Shown here: positions 1 through 8,023 of the stretch, piece by piece
Position numbering within the stretch: the stretch's first letter is position 1
Layout of the letters: every line of letters starts with the position of its first letter
Assembly (NCBI GenBank): GCA_902470475.1
Contig: CABRGT010000045.1
Span: 1-15,929, forward strand
From: an uncultured Porphyromonadaceae bacterium
GTDB lineage: Bacteria; Bacteroidota; Bacteroidia; Bacteroidales; Muribaculaceae
DNA: 15,929 nt
Direction of reading: 5' to 3'
Position numbers and translations under genes: made by a program
Notes under the pieces: model-generated
What the model was told of the DNA's origin: nothing
The model's database searches: none
What the model saw: only the letters and a program-made list of their open reading frames with translations

Positions 1-117
1 CAATGATAAATAATTACCCGATTCACATTGAACCGGGTAAGGGAAGATATGTCTTCATTTTTGTCTTAAATGAAAGAGCCGTGTCACGGCGGAACGCGGC
101 ACCGCAGGGACGAGGGC
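1..117. other. Noncoding left edge with small inverted repeats
   Basis: I see no credible gene here. Two small inverted repeats are visible: TTACCCG at 14-20 pairs with CGGGTAA at 34-40, and GAAGA at 43-47 pairs with TCTTC at 52-56, the latter followed by ATTTTTG. Together they could end a plus-strand transcript entering from the left, but no gene end is visible to support that. A third short hairpin, GCCGTG-T-CACGGC, lies at 78-90. Confidence 0.4.
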
Positions 118-152
118 AAAAACAAGCCCCACGGCCGAGGGCCGCAGGGCTT
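118..152 (-). terminator. Intrinsic terminator of the LRR protein gene
   Basis: On the minus strand, 27 bases past the stop codon of the LRR gene, a GC-rich hairpin forms: outer arms AAGCCC (124-129) with GGGCTT (147-152), inner arms CGGCC (132-136) with GGCCG (140-144), and a three-base loop. A run of five T follows immediately in the minus direction (118-122). Stem plus T-run is the classic Rho-independent layout, so this very likely ends the LRR transcript. Confidence 0.8.
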
Positions 153-179
153 TGATAGTGATGAGCAGGATGCTATGTC

Positions 180-3100
180 TTATTTGACGAACTTCACGGT
201 CTGGTTGCCGGCAGCCACGATGTAGAGGCCAGCAGCGAGGTTGTCGGTAGACATTGTCTGGCCGGCGGCGAGGTTGCTAATTGCAACGATGGTGCCGTTG
301 GCGGCGTAGATGGTGACGGTGGCGTCCTCGAGAGCGGTGATGATGCCGTCGGCTACGGTGATAACCTGGACGGTGCTTTCAACCACGGGAGCCGAAACGC
401 CATTGCCGGGCTTGGTAGAACCTTCGTAGTTGACGGGAACGATGCCGTAGCCGGTCACGCCGGGAACAACCATCTCGACAACGGGATTCTCCTCGCCGAG
501 CTTGATGCGCTTGATACCGCTGTGGTGCAGAGGATTCTCGGCGTCGTACTTCTCAGCCCAGGGGTAGGGGCAGCCGCTGCCGACGGTGCCGGCGTTGCCG
601 GCGAATTCCTTGCCTTCGTACTCGGCGGCCTCTTCAGCCGACGGAGCGCGGTAGCACCAGTACATGTATTCGCCTGCGGCGTCGAATGCGAGCTGCGACA
701 CACCTACGTGCTCGTTGGTGGCGTTGCCTTCGTACTTGACGGGAGCGCCGTCGATGAGTTCAGCCTCGAGAACGGTCATGAAGTCGTTGGCGTTGGGAGT
801 CTTGTTCATTTCGAGAGCGTCGAGCGAGATGCGGTAGAGACCGCCCTTGATCTGGTTCTGAGCACCGGCGGTCTCGATGTACATGTAGAGGTGACCGTTC
901 TTGGTATCGATGTTGAAGGAGGTGGCGATGAGGTTGATGTTGGTCAGGTACTCGTTGGCGCCTGCGGGAGAACCGGCGAGGTCACCCGAGCCGGTGCCGA
1001 TGTTGCCTTCCTTGAACGAGAACAGACCGCAGCCGTTGTACTTCATGCCGACCCAGTAGCGGGGTTCGGGATTGCCGGAAGCGTCGGCGTCCTGAGTGAT
1101 GGCGAAGCCGTTCTTGATACAGCCGTAGGACCAGGTGCCGCCGTAGAACGACATCCAGTTGTTTTCCATCCACGAGGGATAATCCTGGGGCAGGGCGAGA
1201 GCGTCGGCCGAGATCTTGCGGATGCAGACGTTGCGGTCGTTGACGTAGAGGGTCGAGCCGTAGATGTAGAGGCCGGTGGGATCCTTGTAGGCATTGTTGC
1301 CGGCGTTGTCGAGCACGACAGCCTGGAAGAGGTTGCCGTCGACCTGTGAGATGTAGAAGAGCTTGCCGTCGCCTTCGACTGCGGAGGAAGCGGAGTACCA
1401 GAACTTGCGGCCGGCGCTTGCACCGTAGATGCGGTTGCCGAATTCGGCGAGCTGGAAGGTGTGCTGCATGTTGATCTCGTATTCGTCGAACTGACCGTCG
1501 GCGTATGCGCAGTGGAGGTTGTTGTCGTCACCTGCAAAGTAGAGACCTGCGGGCATGCCCATCTTGTCGCCGGCTACAGCAAGGTTGGCGTCGCCGGTGA
1601 TGGTGAGATAGCTCCAGCCGTTGGCTTTCTTGTAAGCGTCGACGAGCGATTCGGGAACGGTAACGGTGATTGCGCTGGCTTCGGTGAATACGCCATCGGC
1701 CATTGCTGCGGGATAGAACGAGCGCACGGTGATGTTCTTGAGACCCGAACCTGCGAAGCAGTCCGTCTCGAGGATGACGAGGATCTTGCCGAGGTCGAGC
1801 GATTCAACCTTGACGCAGTTCTTGAAAGCGTCCTGACGGACGATGGTAACGTTGTCGGAGAGGATGACTTTGGACAGCTCGGGGCAGTCGGCGGCGATGC
1901 CGGTGGGCACTTCCTGGCAGGTAACGGTGAGTTCGGCCAGGGCGGGGCAGGAAGCAGCGACGTAGCGGCCAACAGTGCCGCCGATGTGGAGCTTGGTGAT
2001 GCCCGAACCGTAGAGGGCGTAGTCGCCCCACGAGGTGCATGCGGGCAGCTCGACGGTAGTCAGATTCTTTGCGCCGTAGAAGGCATAGGGCTCAACGGCG
2101 GTGAAGTCGCCCTTGAATTCGGTAGCTGCGGCAGCGGGAGCGTAGGCTACGAGAGTCATGCCGTCCTTGGTGGTGATGTATGTACCGTCGGCCGAAACAG
2201 CGTAGTTTTCGTTGGCGGCGTCAACATCGAACTTGGCGATGCCGGTGCATCCCATGAAAGCACCGGTGCCGATGTTGGTGACGGTAGCGGGGATGGTTAC
2301 TTCGGTGAGGCCGGTGTTCATGGCGAAAGCCTGGTTGCCGATGCTCTTGACGGCTTCGGGAAGTTCGAGCTTACCGCTGAGCTGAGTGCCCGAGAAGGCG
2401 AGGTTGCCGATCGAGGTCAGAGTGGCGGGGAGGTTGATTTCCTGAAGTGTGGAGTTGTAGAAGGCCATGTCGCTGATGGTCTTGGTGGCTGTGCCGAGAG
2501 TGACCTTGCGCAGGCTCTTGCAGTTTTCGAACAGCGACGAGGACACGGATGTGAGGCTTTCGGGGAGTGTGATTTCCTCGATGCCGCTGTTGGCGAATGC
2601 GCGGTAGTCGATACCGGTTACCTGGCTGTTGAAAGTCACCGACTTAAGGGCGGTGGTGTTCTCGAAGAAGTTTGCGGGAATGTCCACGAAAGAACCGCCG
2701 ATGACAACGGTGGTGAGCTCCTTGCAGCCGCGGAAGAGGCGGTCGTCCTGAGTGTTCTTCGATTCGTTGTTGAACTGACGGTTGAGAGTTACCGACTTCA
2801 CGGCGGGCGCAGCGTTGAATGCGTCGCGTGCGAAGAGGATAGGAGCCGCACCGTCTTCGATGACGATTGTCTCAAGAGCTGTACAGCCCTGGAAAGCGGC
2901 ACCGCCGACAGAAGTCACAGTGCCGGGAATGGTGATAGAAGTGAGAGCGGTGCAGTTCTGGAAGACGTTTCCTTCGATCATGGCCAGGTCGGTGGGCAGT
3001 GTTGCCGATACGAGGTCGGCGCAGTCCTGGAGGGCGCCGCGGCCAACCTTTACACCGGCGGGCACGACGATCGAGGTGATCTTCGAAGCCTTGAAGCCGC

Positions 3101-3392
3101 TCTTGATGTCGGATACGTTGTAGGTCTTGCCGTTGTAGGTGACGGTGTTGGGAACTACGATGTCGCCCGTGTAGTCTTCGGGTGCGGTACCGTTCTCACA
3201 AACGGTTGGCTGTCCCTTGTTCTTACCGGAGGTGTACTTCGTCGGCTGCACTTCCACGTTGGCCTTGTTGACCTTGTAGATGATGCCTCCGTCGATAAAC
3301 GTCTGGGCGGAAGCTGCAAAGCCCAGCGACAGGATCGCTGCCACGGCTACGCCTCTATTCGCCCCTGAATTCAGCAGAGTAGAAATTCTCAT
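180..3392 (-). CDS. Secreted BspA-like leucine-rich repeat protein with C-terminal sorting-like domain
   Basis: This 1070-residue protein begins with a signal peptide (about residues 1-29, cleavage after ASA before Q). Residues of roughly 90-600 are a long array of BspA/LRR_5-type repeats: recurring units of the form xxLxxIxIPxxVTSIGxxAFxxCxxL, seen for example as SIGNQAF and NIGTGAF. About residues 610-990 form a second region rich in Tyr, Trp and Gly with repeated short strand-turn units (such as GLYIYGSTLYV), possibly propeller-like. The last 72 residues (999-1070) are a small beta-domain ending in GLYIVAAGNQTVKFVK, the pattern of type IX secretion system C-terminal sorting domains. Known BspA-like proteins are surface or secreted adhesins; a role in adhesion or host interaction is inferred from that. 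The gene stands alone, with its own promoter and terminator. Confidence 0.88.
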   Translation of the reverse strand: MRISTLLNSGANRGVAVAAILSLGFAASAQTFIDGGIIYKVNKANVEVQPTKYTSGKNKGQPTVCENGTAPEDYTGDIVVPNTVTYNGKTYNVSDIKSGFKASKITSIVVPAGVKVGRGALQDCADLVSATLPTDLAMIEGNVFQNCTALTSITIPGTVTSVGGAAFQGCTALETIVIEDGAAPILFARDAFNAAPAVKSVTLNRQFNNESKNTQDDRLFRGCKELTTVVIGGSFVDIPANFFENTTALKSVTFNSQVTGIDYRAFANSGIEEITLPESLTSVSSSLFENCKSLRKVTLGTATKTISDMAFYNSTLQEINLPATLTSIGNLAFSGTQLSGKLELPEAVKSIGNQAFAMNTGLTEVTIPATVTNIGTGAFMGCTGIAKFDVDAANENYAVSADGTYITTKDGMTLVAYAPAAAATEFKGDFTAVEPYAFYGAKNLTTVELPACTSWGDYALYGSGITKLHIGGTVGRYVAASCPALAELTVTCQEVPTGIAADCPELSKVILSDNVTIVRQDAFKNCVKVESLDLGKILVILETDCFAGSGLKNITVRSFYPAAMADGVFTEASAITVTVPESLVDAYKKANGWSYLTITGDANLAVAGDKMGMPAGLYFAGDDNNLHCAYADGQFDEYEINMQHTFQLAEFGNRIYGASAGRKFWYSASSAVEGDGKLFYISQVDGNLFQAVVLDNAGNNAYKDPTGLYIYGSTLYVNDRNVCIRKISADALALPQDYPSWMENNWMSFYGGTWSYGCIKNGFAITQDADASGNPEPRYWVGMKYNGCGLFSFKEGNIGTGSGDLAGSPAGANEYLTNINLIATSFNIDTKNGHLYMYIETAGAQNQIKGGLYRISLDALEMNKTPNANDFMTVLEAELIDGAPVKYEGNATNEHVGVSQLAFDAAGEYMYWCYRAPSAEEAAEYEGKEFAGNAGTVGSGCPYPWAEKYDAENPLHHSGIKRIKLGEENPVVEMVVPGVTGYGIVPVNYEGSTKPGNGVSAPVVESTVQVITVADGIITALEDATVTIYAANGTIVAISNLAAGQTMSTDNLAAGLYIVAAGNQTVKFVK

Positions 3393-3500
3393 GGTTTAGT
3401 AATTGGTTAATTTATAGGATTATATTCGTTGTCTATGAAATTTTCGTTAAAAAACAGTTGTTTCAGAGTCATGGCACCAGTGCATAGTGCTTGGCCGATG

Positions 3501-3530
3501 CAAATTTACAAGTTTTTTTTCAATTGCAAT
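3501..3530 (-). promoter_or_regulatory. Promoter of the LRR protein gene
   Basis: The minus strand reads TAAATTTG at 3508-3501, a perfect match to the Bacteroidota -7 consensus TAnnTTTG. ATTG lies at 3530-3527, 18 bases upstream, a good -33 element (consensus TTTG, spacing about 19). Transcription would start near 3494, giving a leader of about 100 bases before the ATG at 3392. Confidence 0.7.
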
Positions 3531-3540
3531 ATCTTTTAAC

Positions 3541-3572
3541 AAAAAAATAGTGTTAAAGCGCGATTTTAACAC
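3541..3572 (-). terminator. Terminator-like hairpin between divergent genes
   Basis: GTGTTAAA (3550-3557) and TTTAACAC (3565-3572) form an eight-base-pair stem with a seven-base loop. Read on the minus strand it is followed by TATTTTTTT (to 3541). The form is that of an intrinsic terminator, yet no minus-strand gene lies upstream of it. It sits just upstream of the LRR promoter and might block antisense transcripts coming out of the plus-strand operon, or the inverted repeat may be a protein-binding site. The shape is clear; the role is inferred. Confidence 0.45.
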
Positions 3573-3772
3573 ATTTAGCAGAAATTAGAGCAAGGATTAC
3601 GGGCGTGTCCGCGGGGATTGAAGCTGTAAAAGGCCGTACGGGGACTGTCGGACTGAAATGCGCAGAGCCTCGCGGGGTGTGCCTCATGGATATGGCCAAC
3701 GGGATTTTTTTCGGCAAAATGGGCCGGATTATATAATGTGTTGTGAATTTTTTTTCGTAACTTCGCGGTGAA
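3573..3772 (+). promoter_or_regulatory. Upstream region and possible promoter of the envelope-sugar operon
   Basis: No gene is supported in this stretch. TAACTTCG at 3758-3765 resembles the Bacteroidota -7 box (TAnnTTTG with one change). No TTTG lies at the usual 19-base spacing; the nearest candidate is TTG at 3741-3743, only 14 bases away. If this box is used, transcription starts around 3770-3772, at or only a few bases before the ATG at 3773, so the first mRNA would be almost leaderless. The stretch just upstream is very AT-rich (ATATAATG near 3731, a T-run near 3748-3755). Confidence 0.35.
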
Positions 3773-4660
3773 ATGGAGCCGGAGCTGAAAATACCGAAAT
3801 ACGAGGACGCCCGCGGCAATCTGTCGTTCATCGAACACGGAGCCGCCGGAGTGTGTCCTTTCGAAATAGAACGCGTCTACTGGATATATGATATTCCGGC
3901 AGGGCGTGTGCGCCACGGCCGTGCGCTTCGCCGCACGCACGAGCTGATCGTGGCCATGAGCGGGTCGTTCGCAGTGCGTATGGAACACCCCGACGGGCGG
4001 ACGGAGACCATATTTCTCGATCGCAGCGACCGCGGTGCATTCGTGGCGGCGGGGACGTGGCGCGAGATCACGGAGATATCGACCAACGCTGTGGCGATGG
4101 TGCTTGCCTCGGGGCCTTATGACCCGGAGGAGTACATCAGCGACCATGCGCAGTATATGGCGGAATGCGGCCGGGACTTCAGACCGGAGGCGGCCGCAAC
4201 GCCGGTTACGAGTCCGGGCAGTCCGTCGGCTGAGGGACACGGCGTATCGACGGTGGGCGACTGCCGGCTTGTCGAACTTCCCCGCGAGCTGCATGCCAAC
4301 GGATCGCTGACCGCCGTGGGCAACGGATCGGGGACGATTCCCTTCGACGTGCGGAGGGTGTTTTACCTGTACGATGTGCCGGCGGGGGCCGACCGCGGCG
4401 GCCACTCGCATTTCGAGGCCCGCGAGGTGATAGTGGCACTTACGGGCAGCTTCGATGTGGTGGTGGACGACGGCCATGATGTGCGCCGGCTGACGCTCAA
4501 CCGCCCGTATCGCGGACTTTACATACCGCGGGGCCTGTGGCGCACGCTCGACAACTTCTCGGGCGGGGCGGTGGCCCTTGTGCTCACGTCGGAGCGTTTT
4601 TCCGAAGCCGATTATGTACGGTCGTACGACCGGTTCACCCAACTTACACGCCGGTCATGA
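3773..4660 (+). CDS. Tandem WxcM/FdtA-like cupin protein (sugar 3,4-ketoisomerase family)
   Basis: The 295-residue protein holds two copies of the FdtA/QdtA/WxcM-like cupin domain, about residues 5-128 and 160-290, joined by a low-complexity linker (about 138-158). Each copy keeps family landmarks: RVxYxYDxPAG, a SGSF strand, a RG-x-(Y/F)-(I/V) strand and a terminal (D/E)-(E/D)-Y-(I/V). In this family a RGGHxH segment carries the catalytic histidines. The second copy has it intact (RGGHSH, residues 208-213); the first has RHGRAL at 47-52, with both histidine positions replaced. Known members isomerise dTDP-4-keto-6-deoxyglucose to the 3-keto sugar, the substrate of a following aminotransferase, and such an aminotransferase is the next gene (ATGA overlap at 4657-4660). 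The exact sugar is unknown. The N-terminal half is probably structural or regulatory. Confidence 0.85.
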   Translation: MEPELKIPKYEDARGNLSFIEHGAAGVCPFEIERVYWIYDIPAGRVRHGRALRRTHELIVAMSGSFAVRMEHPDGRTETIFLDRSDRGAFVAAGTWREITEISTNAVAMVLASGPYDPEEYISDHAQYMAECGRDFRPEAAATPVTSPGSPSAEGHGVSTVGDCRLVELPRELHANGSLTAVGNGSGTIPFDVRRVFYLYDVPAGADRGGHSHFEAREVIVALTGSFDVVVDDGHDVRRLTLNRPYRGLYIPRGLWRTLDNFSGGAVALVLTSERFSEADYVRSYDRFTQLTRRS

Positions 4661-5781
4661 CAGCCACGCATCAGATACCGTTTCTCGATCTTGCAGCCGT
4701 GAACGCCCCTTACGCCGACCGGCTGCATGCCGCGGCCGCCCGTGTGATCGATTCTGGCCGTTTTGTCGGAGGAGCCGAAGTCGAATCGTTCGAGGCGGAG
4801 CTGGCCGCTTTCACAGGCACGAAATATGCCGTGGGGACGGCCAACGGGCTCGACGCGCTGCGGCTGATCCTGCGGGCGTACATCGAACTCGGCCGCCTGG
4901 CTCCGGGCGCCGAGGTGATAGTGGCGGCCAACACCTACATAGCGTCGGTGCTGGCCATCACCGACTGCGGGCTGCGTCCGGTGCTTGTGGAGCCGGACCC
5001 GCGCACGCTCAACCTCGACACTTCGCGCATCGAGGCAGCCGTGACACCACGGACCCGCGCGGTGATGCCCGTACATCTTTACGGACGCGCATGCCACGAC
5101 GCCGCGCTGCAGGAGCTTGCCGACCGGCTCGGGCTGATCGTAGTGGAGGACAATGCCCAGGCCATCGGTGCCCGCTCGGCCCTGGACGGCAGGCGGACCG
5201 GCGCCCTGGGGCATGCGGCCGCATTCAGCTTCTATCCGACCAAGAACGTCGGCGCGCTGGGCGACGCCGGAGCCGTCACTACCGACGACGAGGCGCTGGC
5301 CAAGGCTGTCCGCGCGCTGGCCAACTATGGCAGCGACCGCCGCTACCACAACATATACAAGGGACTTAACAGCCGCCTTGATCCTCTGCAGGCCGCCTTC
5401 CTGCGCGTGAAACTGCCGCATACCGATGACGAAAACGGACTGCGACGCCGCCTGGCCTCCGTCTACGAGTCGGAAATCGACAGCCGGACGGTAGGGAAGC
5501 CGCTTTTCACGGGCGACGACATGGTGTGGCACCAGTACGTGATCATGACCGAGGACCGCGACGGCCTGCGTCAATTCCTTTCGGACCACGGCGTGGGCAC
5601 GGACGTACACTATGCCGTGCCACCCCACCGGCAGCCCTGCTATGCGGACATGTGCGGGCTGCCAGCGCTGCCCGTGACCGAGTATCTCGCCGACAGGGTG
5701 CTGTCGCTGCCCATAGCCCGCGGCACGTCGGAGGACGACGCGCGCCGCGTGGCCTCACTAATTAACCAGTTCGGAAAATGA
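4657..5781 (+). CDS. DegT/DnrJ/EryC1/StrS-family sugar aminotransferase (FdtB/QdtB-like)
   Basis: This is a PLP-dependent aminotransferase of 374 residues, the usual family length. The start ATG at 4657 overlaps the preceding stop as ATGA; longer in-frame readings back to 4537 would run inside the upstream gene. Visible landmarks are IPFLDL near the start, TANGLDALRL (61-70), the VEDNAQA segment with D165 expected to contact the cofactor pyridine, SFYPTKN with K196 as the expected Schiff-base lysine, and WHQYVI (291-296). The stretch AYIELGRL...EVIVAANTYIAS is typical of the group that aminates 3-keto-6-deoxy sugars such as dTDP-Fuc3N or Qui3N. Together with the upstream ketoisomerase-like gene this suggests production of a 3-amino-3,6-dideoxyhexose for surface glycans. 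The final sugar cannot be read from sequence. Confidence 0.9.
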   Translation: MTATHQIPFLDLAAVNAPYADRLHAAAARVIDSGRFVGGAEVESFEAELAAFTGTKYAVGTANGLDALRLILRAYIELGRLAPGAEVIVAANTYIASVLAITDCGLRPVLVEPDPRTLNLDTSRIEAAVTPRTRAVMPVHLYGRACHDAALQELADRLGLIVVEDNAQAIGARSALDGRRTGALGHAAAFSFYPTKNVGALGDAGAVTTDDEALAKAVRALANYGSDRRYHNIYKGLNSRLDPLQAAFLRVKLPHTDDENGLRRRLASVYESEIDSRTVGKPLFTGDDMVWHQYVIMTEDRDGLRQFLSDHGVGTDVHYAVPPHRQPCYADMCGLPALPVTEYLADRVLSLPIARGTSEDDARRVASLINQFGK

Positions 5782-7115
5782 CCGACAACAGTTCATTCAG
5801 CAATCTCAAAGCCCTTTATCATACCTTCGGCTGCAAGCTAAACTTCGCCGAGACATCGACCATAGCCCGGCGCCTGGGCGAACGCGGCGTGCGGCGCGTG
5901 AGCGGGTCGGAGATCCCCGACCTTGTCATCGTGAACACGTGCAGCGTCACCGAACTCGCCGACAAGAAGTGCCGGCAGGCGATCCATTCGTTTCACCGCC
6001 GCTATCCGGAGGCCGCCATCATCGTGACGGGCTGCTACGCCCAGCTCAAGGCCGACGAGATAGCCGCGATGCCCGGCGTGGCGGTGGTGGCCGGTGCGGA
6101 ACGCAAGATGGATCTGGACCAGTTCATAGACCGCTTTCTGAGCGAGCGGCAGCAGGTGCGCGAAGTGAGCGAGTGGGCCGACATCGTCACGTTCAGGCCA
6201 TCGTGCTCGCGCGGCGACCGGACCCGCTTCTTCCTCAAGGTGCAGGACGGCTGCGACTACTGGTGCACCTACTGTACGATTCCACGCGCCCGCGGGCGTT
6301 CGCGCTCGGGTACCATAGCCGAACTGACCGACCAGGCCCGCCGCGCCGCCGACGAGGGCGGCCGCGAGATAGTCATCACGGGTGTCAACATCGGTGACTT
6401 CGGCAAGGGGCGCGACGATACCTTCCTCGATCTCGTCCGCGAGCTCGACAAGGTCGAGGGCATACTGCGCTACCGCATCTCATCGATAGAGCCGAATCTG
6501 CTGACACCGGAGATAATCGACCTGGTGGCCGACTCGCGCGCGTTCATGCCCCACTTCCACATACCGCTGCAGGCCGGCAGCGACGAAGTGTTGCGTCTGA
6601 TGCGGCGCCACTATGACACGGCCCTGTTCCGCTCGCGCATCGAATACATCAGGCGCCGCCTGCCCGATGCGTTTATCGGCGTCGATCTGATCGTAGGCGC
6701 CCGGGGCGAGACGGCGGAGCTGTTCGAGGAGTCGCGTGCCTTCGTAGACTCGCTCGACATATCGCGCCTGCACGTATTTCCCTATTCCGAACGGCCCGGC
6801 ACCCGGGCGCTGGATCTTGACGGGGCGGTTGATCCCGCCGAGAAACACCGCCGCACAGGTGTCATGCTGCGTCTGAGCGAGGCCAAGTGGGCCGACTTCG
6901 CCGCGCGGTTCGCAGGTACGCGCCGGCCTGTACTGCTGGAGCATCCCAAGGGCTGGCCCGAGAGCCCGATGGCGGGATTCACGGACAACTATCTGAGGGT
7001 CGAAGTCGCCGACGCGGGTCCTGAACTTGACAATACCATCGTGGACGTGGATCTGCTGGCGGTGAATGCCCCGGAGGAGAAGCTGACCGGTTCACTCAAT
7101 TCGCCGCAACAATGA
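5778..7115 (+). CDS. mtaB: tRNA (t6A37) methylthiotransferase MtaB
   Basis: MtaB is a radical SAM methylthiotransferase that turns t6A into ms2t6A at position 37 of tRNAs reading ANN codons. The 445-residue protein shows the N-terminal methylthiotransferase domain with its three cluster-binding cysteines (FGCKLN C19, NTCSVT C55, TGCYAQ C86), then the radical SAM motif CDYWCTYC (C159, C163, C166) followed by IPRARGRSRS, and a C-terminal stretch (about 370-435) where a TRAM RNA-binding domain is expected. The usual FPGET segment reads ARGET here. The start ATG overlaps the previous stop (ATGA at 5778-5781) and the end overlaps the next gene the same way. It is a housekeeping tRNA modifier embedded in an envelope-sugar operon. 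Confidence 0.95.
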   Translation: MTDNSSFSNLKALYHTFGCKLNFAETSTIARRLGERGVRRVSGSEIPDLVIVNTCSVTELADKKCRQAIHSFHRRYPEAAIIVTGCYAQLKADEIAAMPGVAVVAGAERKMDLDQFIDRFLSERQQVREVSEWADIVTFRPSCSRGDRTRFFLKVQDGCDYWCTYCTIPRARGRSRSGTIAELTDQARRAADEGGREIVITGVNIGDFGKGRDDTFLDLVRELDKVEGILRYRISSIEPNLLTPEIIDLVADSRAFMPHFHIPLQAGSDEVLRLMRRHYDTALFRSRIEYIRRRLPDAFIGVDLIVGARGETAELFEESRAFVDSLDISRLHVFPYSERPGTRALDLDGAVDPAEKHRRTGVMLRLSEAKWADFAARFAGTRRPVLLEHPKGWPESPMAGFTDNYLRVEVADAGPELDNTIVDVDLLAVNAPEEKLTGSLNSPQQ

Positions 7116-8023
7116 AAGCCAAGACTCTGCGCCGCCTGCTTTCGCCGCTTGCCTGGCTGCCGTCGGGCGCGCTCTACGGGCTGTCGTCGGTGGCCGCAGT
7201 GGCTTTACACCGCATCGTGCGCTACCGCCGCAAGGTGGTGCGCGCCAATCTGGCCGCTTCATTTCCCGCGCTGCCGGAAAAGGAGCGCCGCGACATCGAG
7301 CGCCGCTTCTACCGCAACTTTACGGATAATTTCGTAGAGACACTCAAGCTGCTGCACATATCCGACGCCGAGATGACACGCCGCATGGAATTCGAAGGCA
7401 CCGACATCATAGATTCCCTCATGGACCGCGGCAAAAGTATCGTGGTGTACTTCGGCCATTTCTTCAACTGGGAGTGGGCGCCGTCGATATCGCTGCACAC
7501 GCGCCACAAGCCGTCGGACGATGTGGTGTTCGCCCAGATTTACCGACCTCTGCGCTCGGCTGCCTTCGACGGGCTGATGCTCGGCATCAGGTCGCGTTTC
7601 GGCTCAGAGAGCATCGACAAGAAACTGGCCCTGCGTCGTCTGCTGCAGTACCGCCGCGAGGGCAGACTGTCGATCACGGGCTTCATGAGCGACCAGCATC
7701 CGAGCCACGGCGATCCGGGGCTGGTCACGACGCTGATGGAGCAGCCGACGGCTGTCATCACCGGCACGGAGACGCTGGCGCGGCGCCTCGGCATGGCCGT
7801 GATCTACTGGGACATGGAGCGCCTGTCGCGCGGGCATTACCGCATCACGACGCGGCTGATCGCCGACGATGCGGCCGCACAGCCCGAGGGCGAGATCACG
7901 CGGCGCTATGCCCGTATGCTCGAAACGACCATACGGCGCGATCCGTCGATATGGCTATGGAGCCACAAACGGTGGAAACATAAAGTAATCCTTACAGAAA
8001 ATGAATCCAGAACAGTCTCATAA
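7112..8023 (+). CDS. Lipid A biosynthesis (LpxL/HtrB-like) acyltransferase
   Basis: This 303-residue protein belongs to the late lipid A acyltransferases, inner-membrane enzymes that add a secondary acyl chain to the lipid A precursor. Evidence: a hydrophobic N-terminal segment (about 14-33), the early RKVVRANLAASFP signature (40-52), the catalytic H-X4-E motif in YFGHFFNWEW (H116, E121), and the later SDQHPSHGD and VITGTETLARRLGMAV segments. Family membership is clear. Which acyl chain or lipid it uses is not; Bacteroidota lipid A is usually penta-acylated and under-phosphorylated, so a single LpxL-type enzyme would fit. It starts in an ATGA overlap with mtaB and overlaps the next gene by 23 bases. 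Confidence 0.9.
   Translation: MKAKTLRRLLSPLAWLPSGALYGLSSVAAVALHRIVRYRRKVVRANLAASFPALPEKERRDIERRFYRNFTDNFVETLKLLHISDAEMTRRMEFEGTDIIDSLMDRGKSIVVYFGHFFNWEWAPSISLHTRHKPSDDVVFAQIYRPLRSAAFDGLMLGIRSRFGSESIDKKLALRRLLQYRREGRLSITGFMSDQHPSHGDPGLVTTLMEQPTAVITGTETLARRLGMAVIYWDMERLSRGHYRITTRLIADDAAAQPEGEITRRYARMLETTIRRDPSIWLWSHKRWKHKVILTENESRTVS

Noticed and set aside
522..1349. Plus-strand reading frame of 275 codons
   Set aside because: Also antisense to the LRR gene; composition is a shadow of biased codons in the real frame.
1461..3368. Long plus-strand reading frame of 635 codons opposite the LRR gene
   Set aside because: It mirrors the repeats of the real gene on the other strand, is a low-complexity Gly/Val/Glu-rich sequence without any domain, and has no promoter.
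4537..4656. Upstream extension of the aminotransferase
   Set aside because: It would add 40 residues with no family match inside the upstream cupin gene; ATG at 4657 gives the normal N-terminus IPFLDL and an ATGA overlap.
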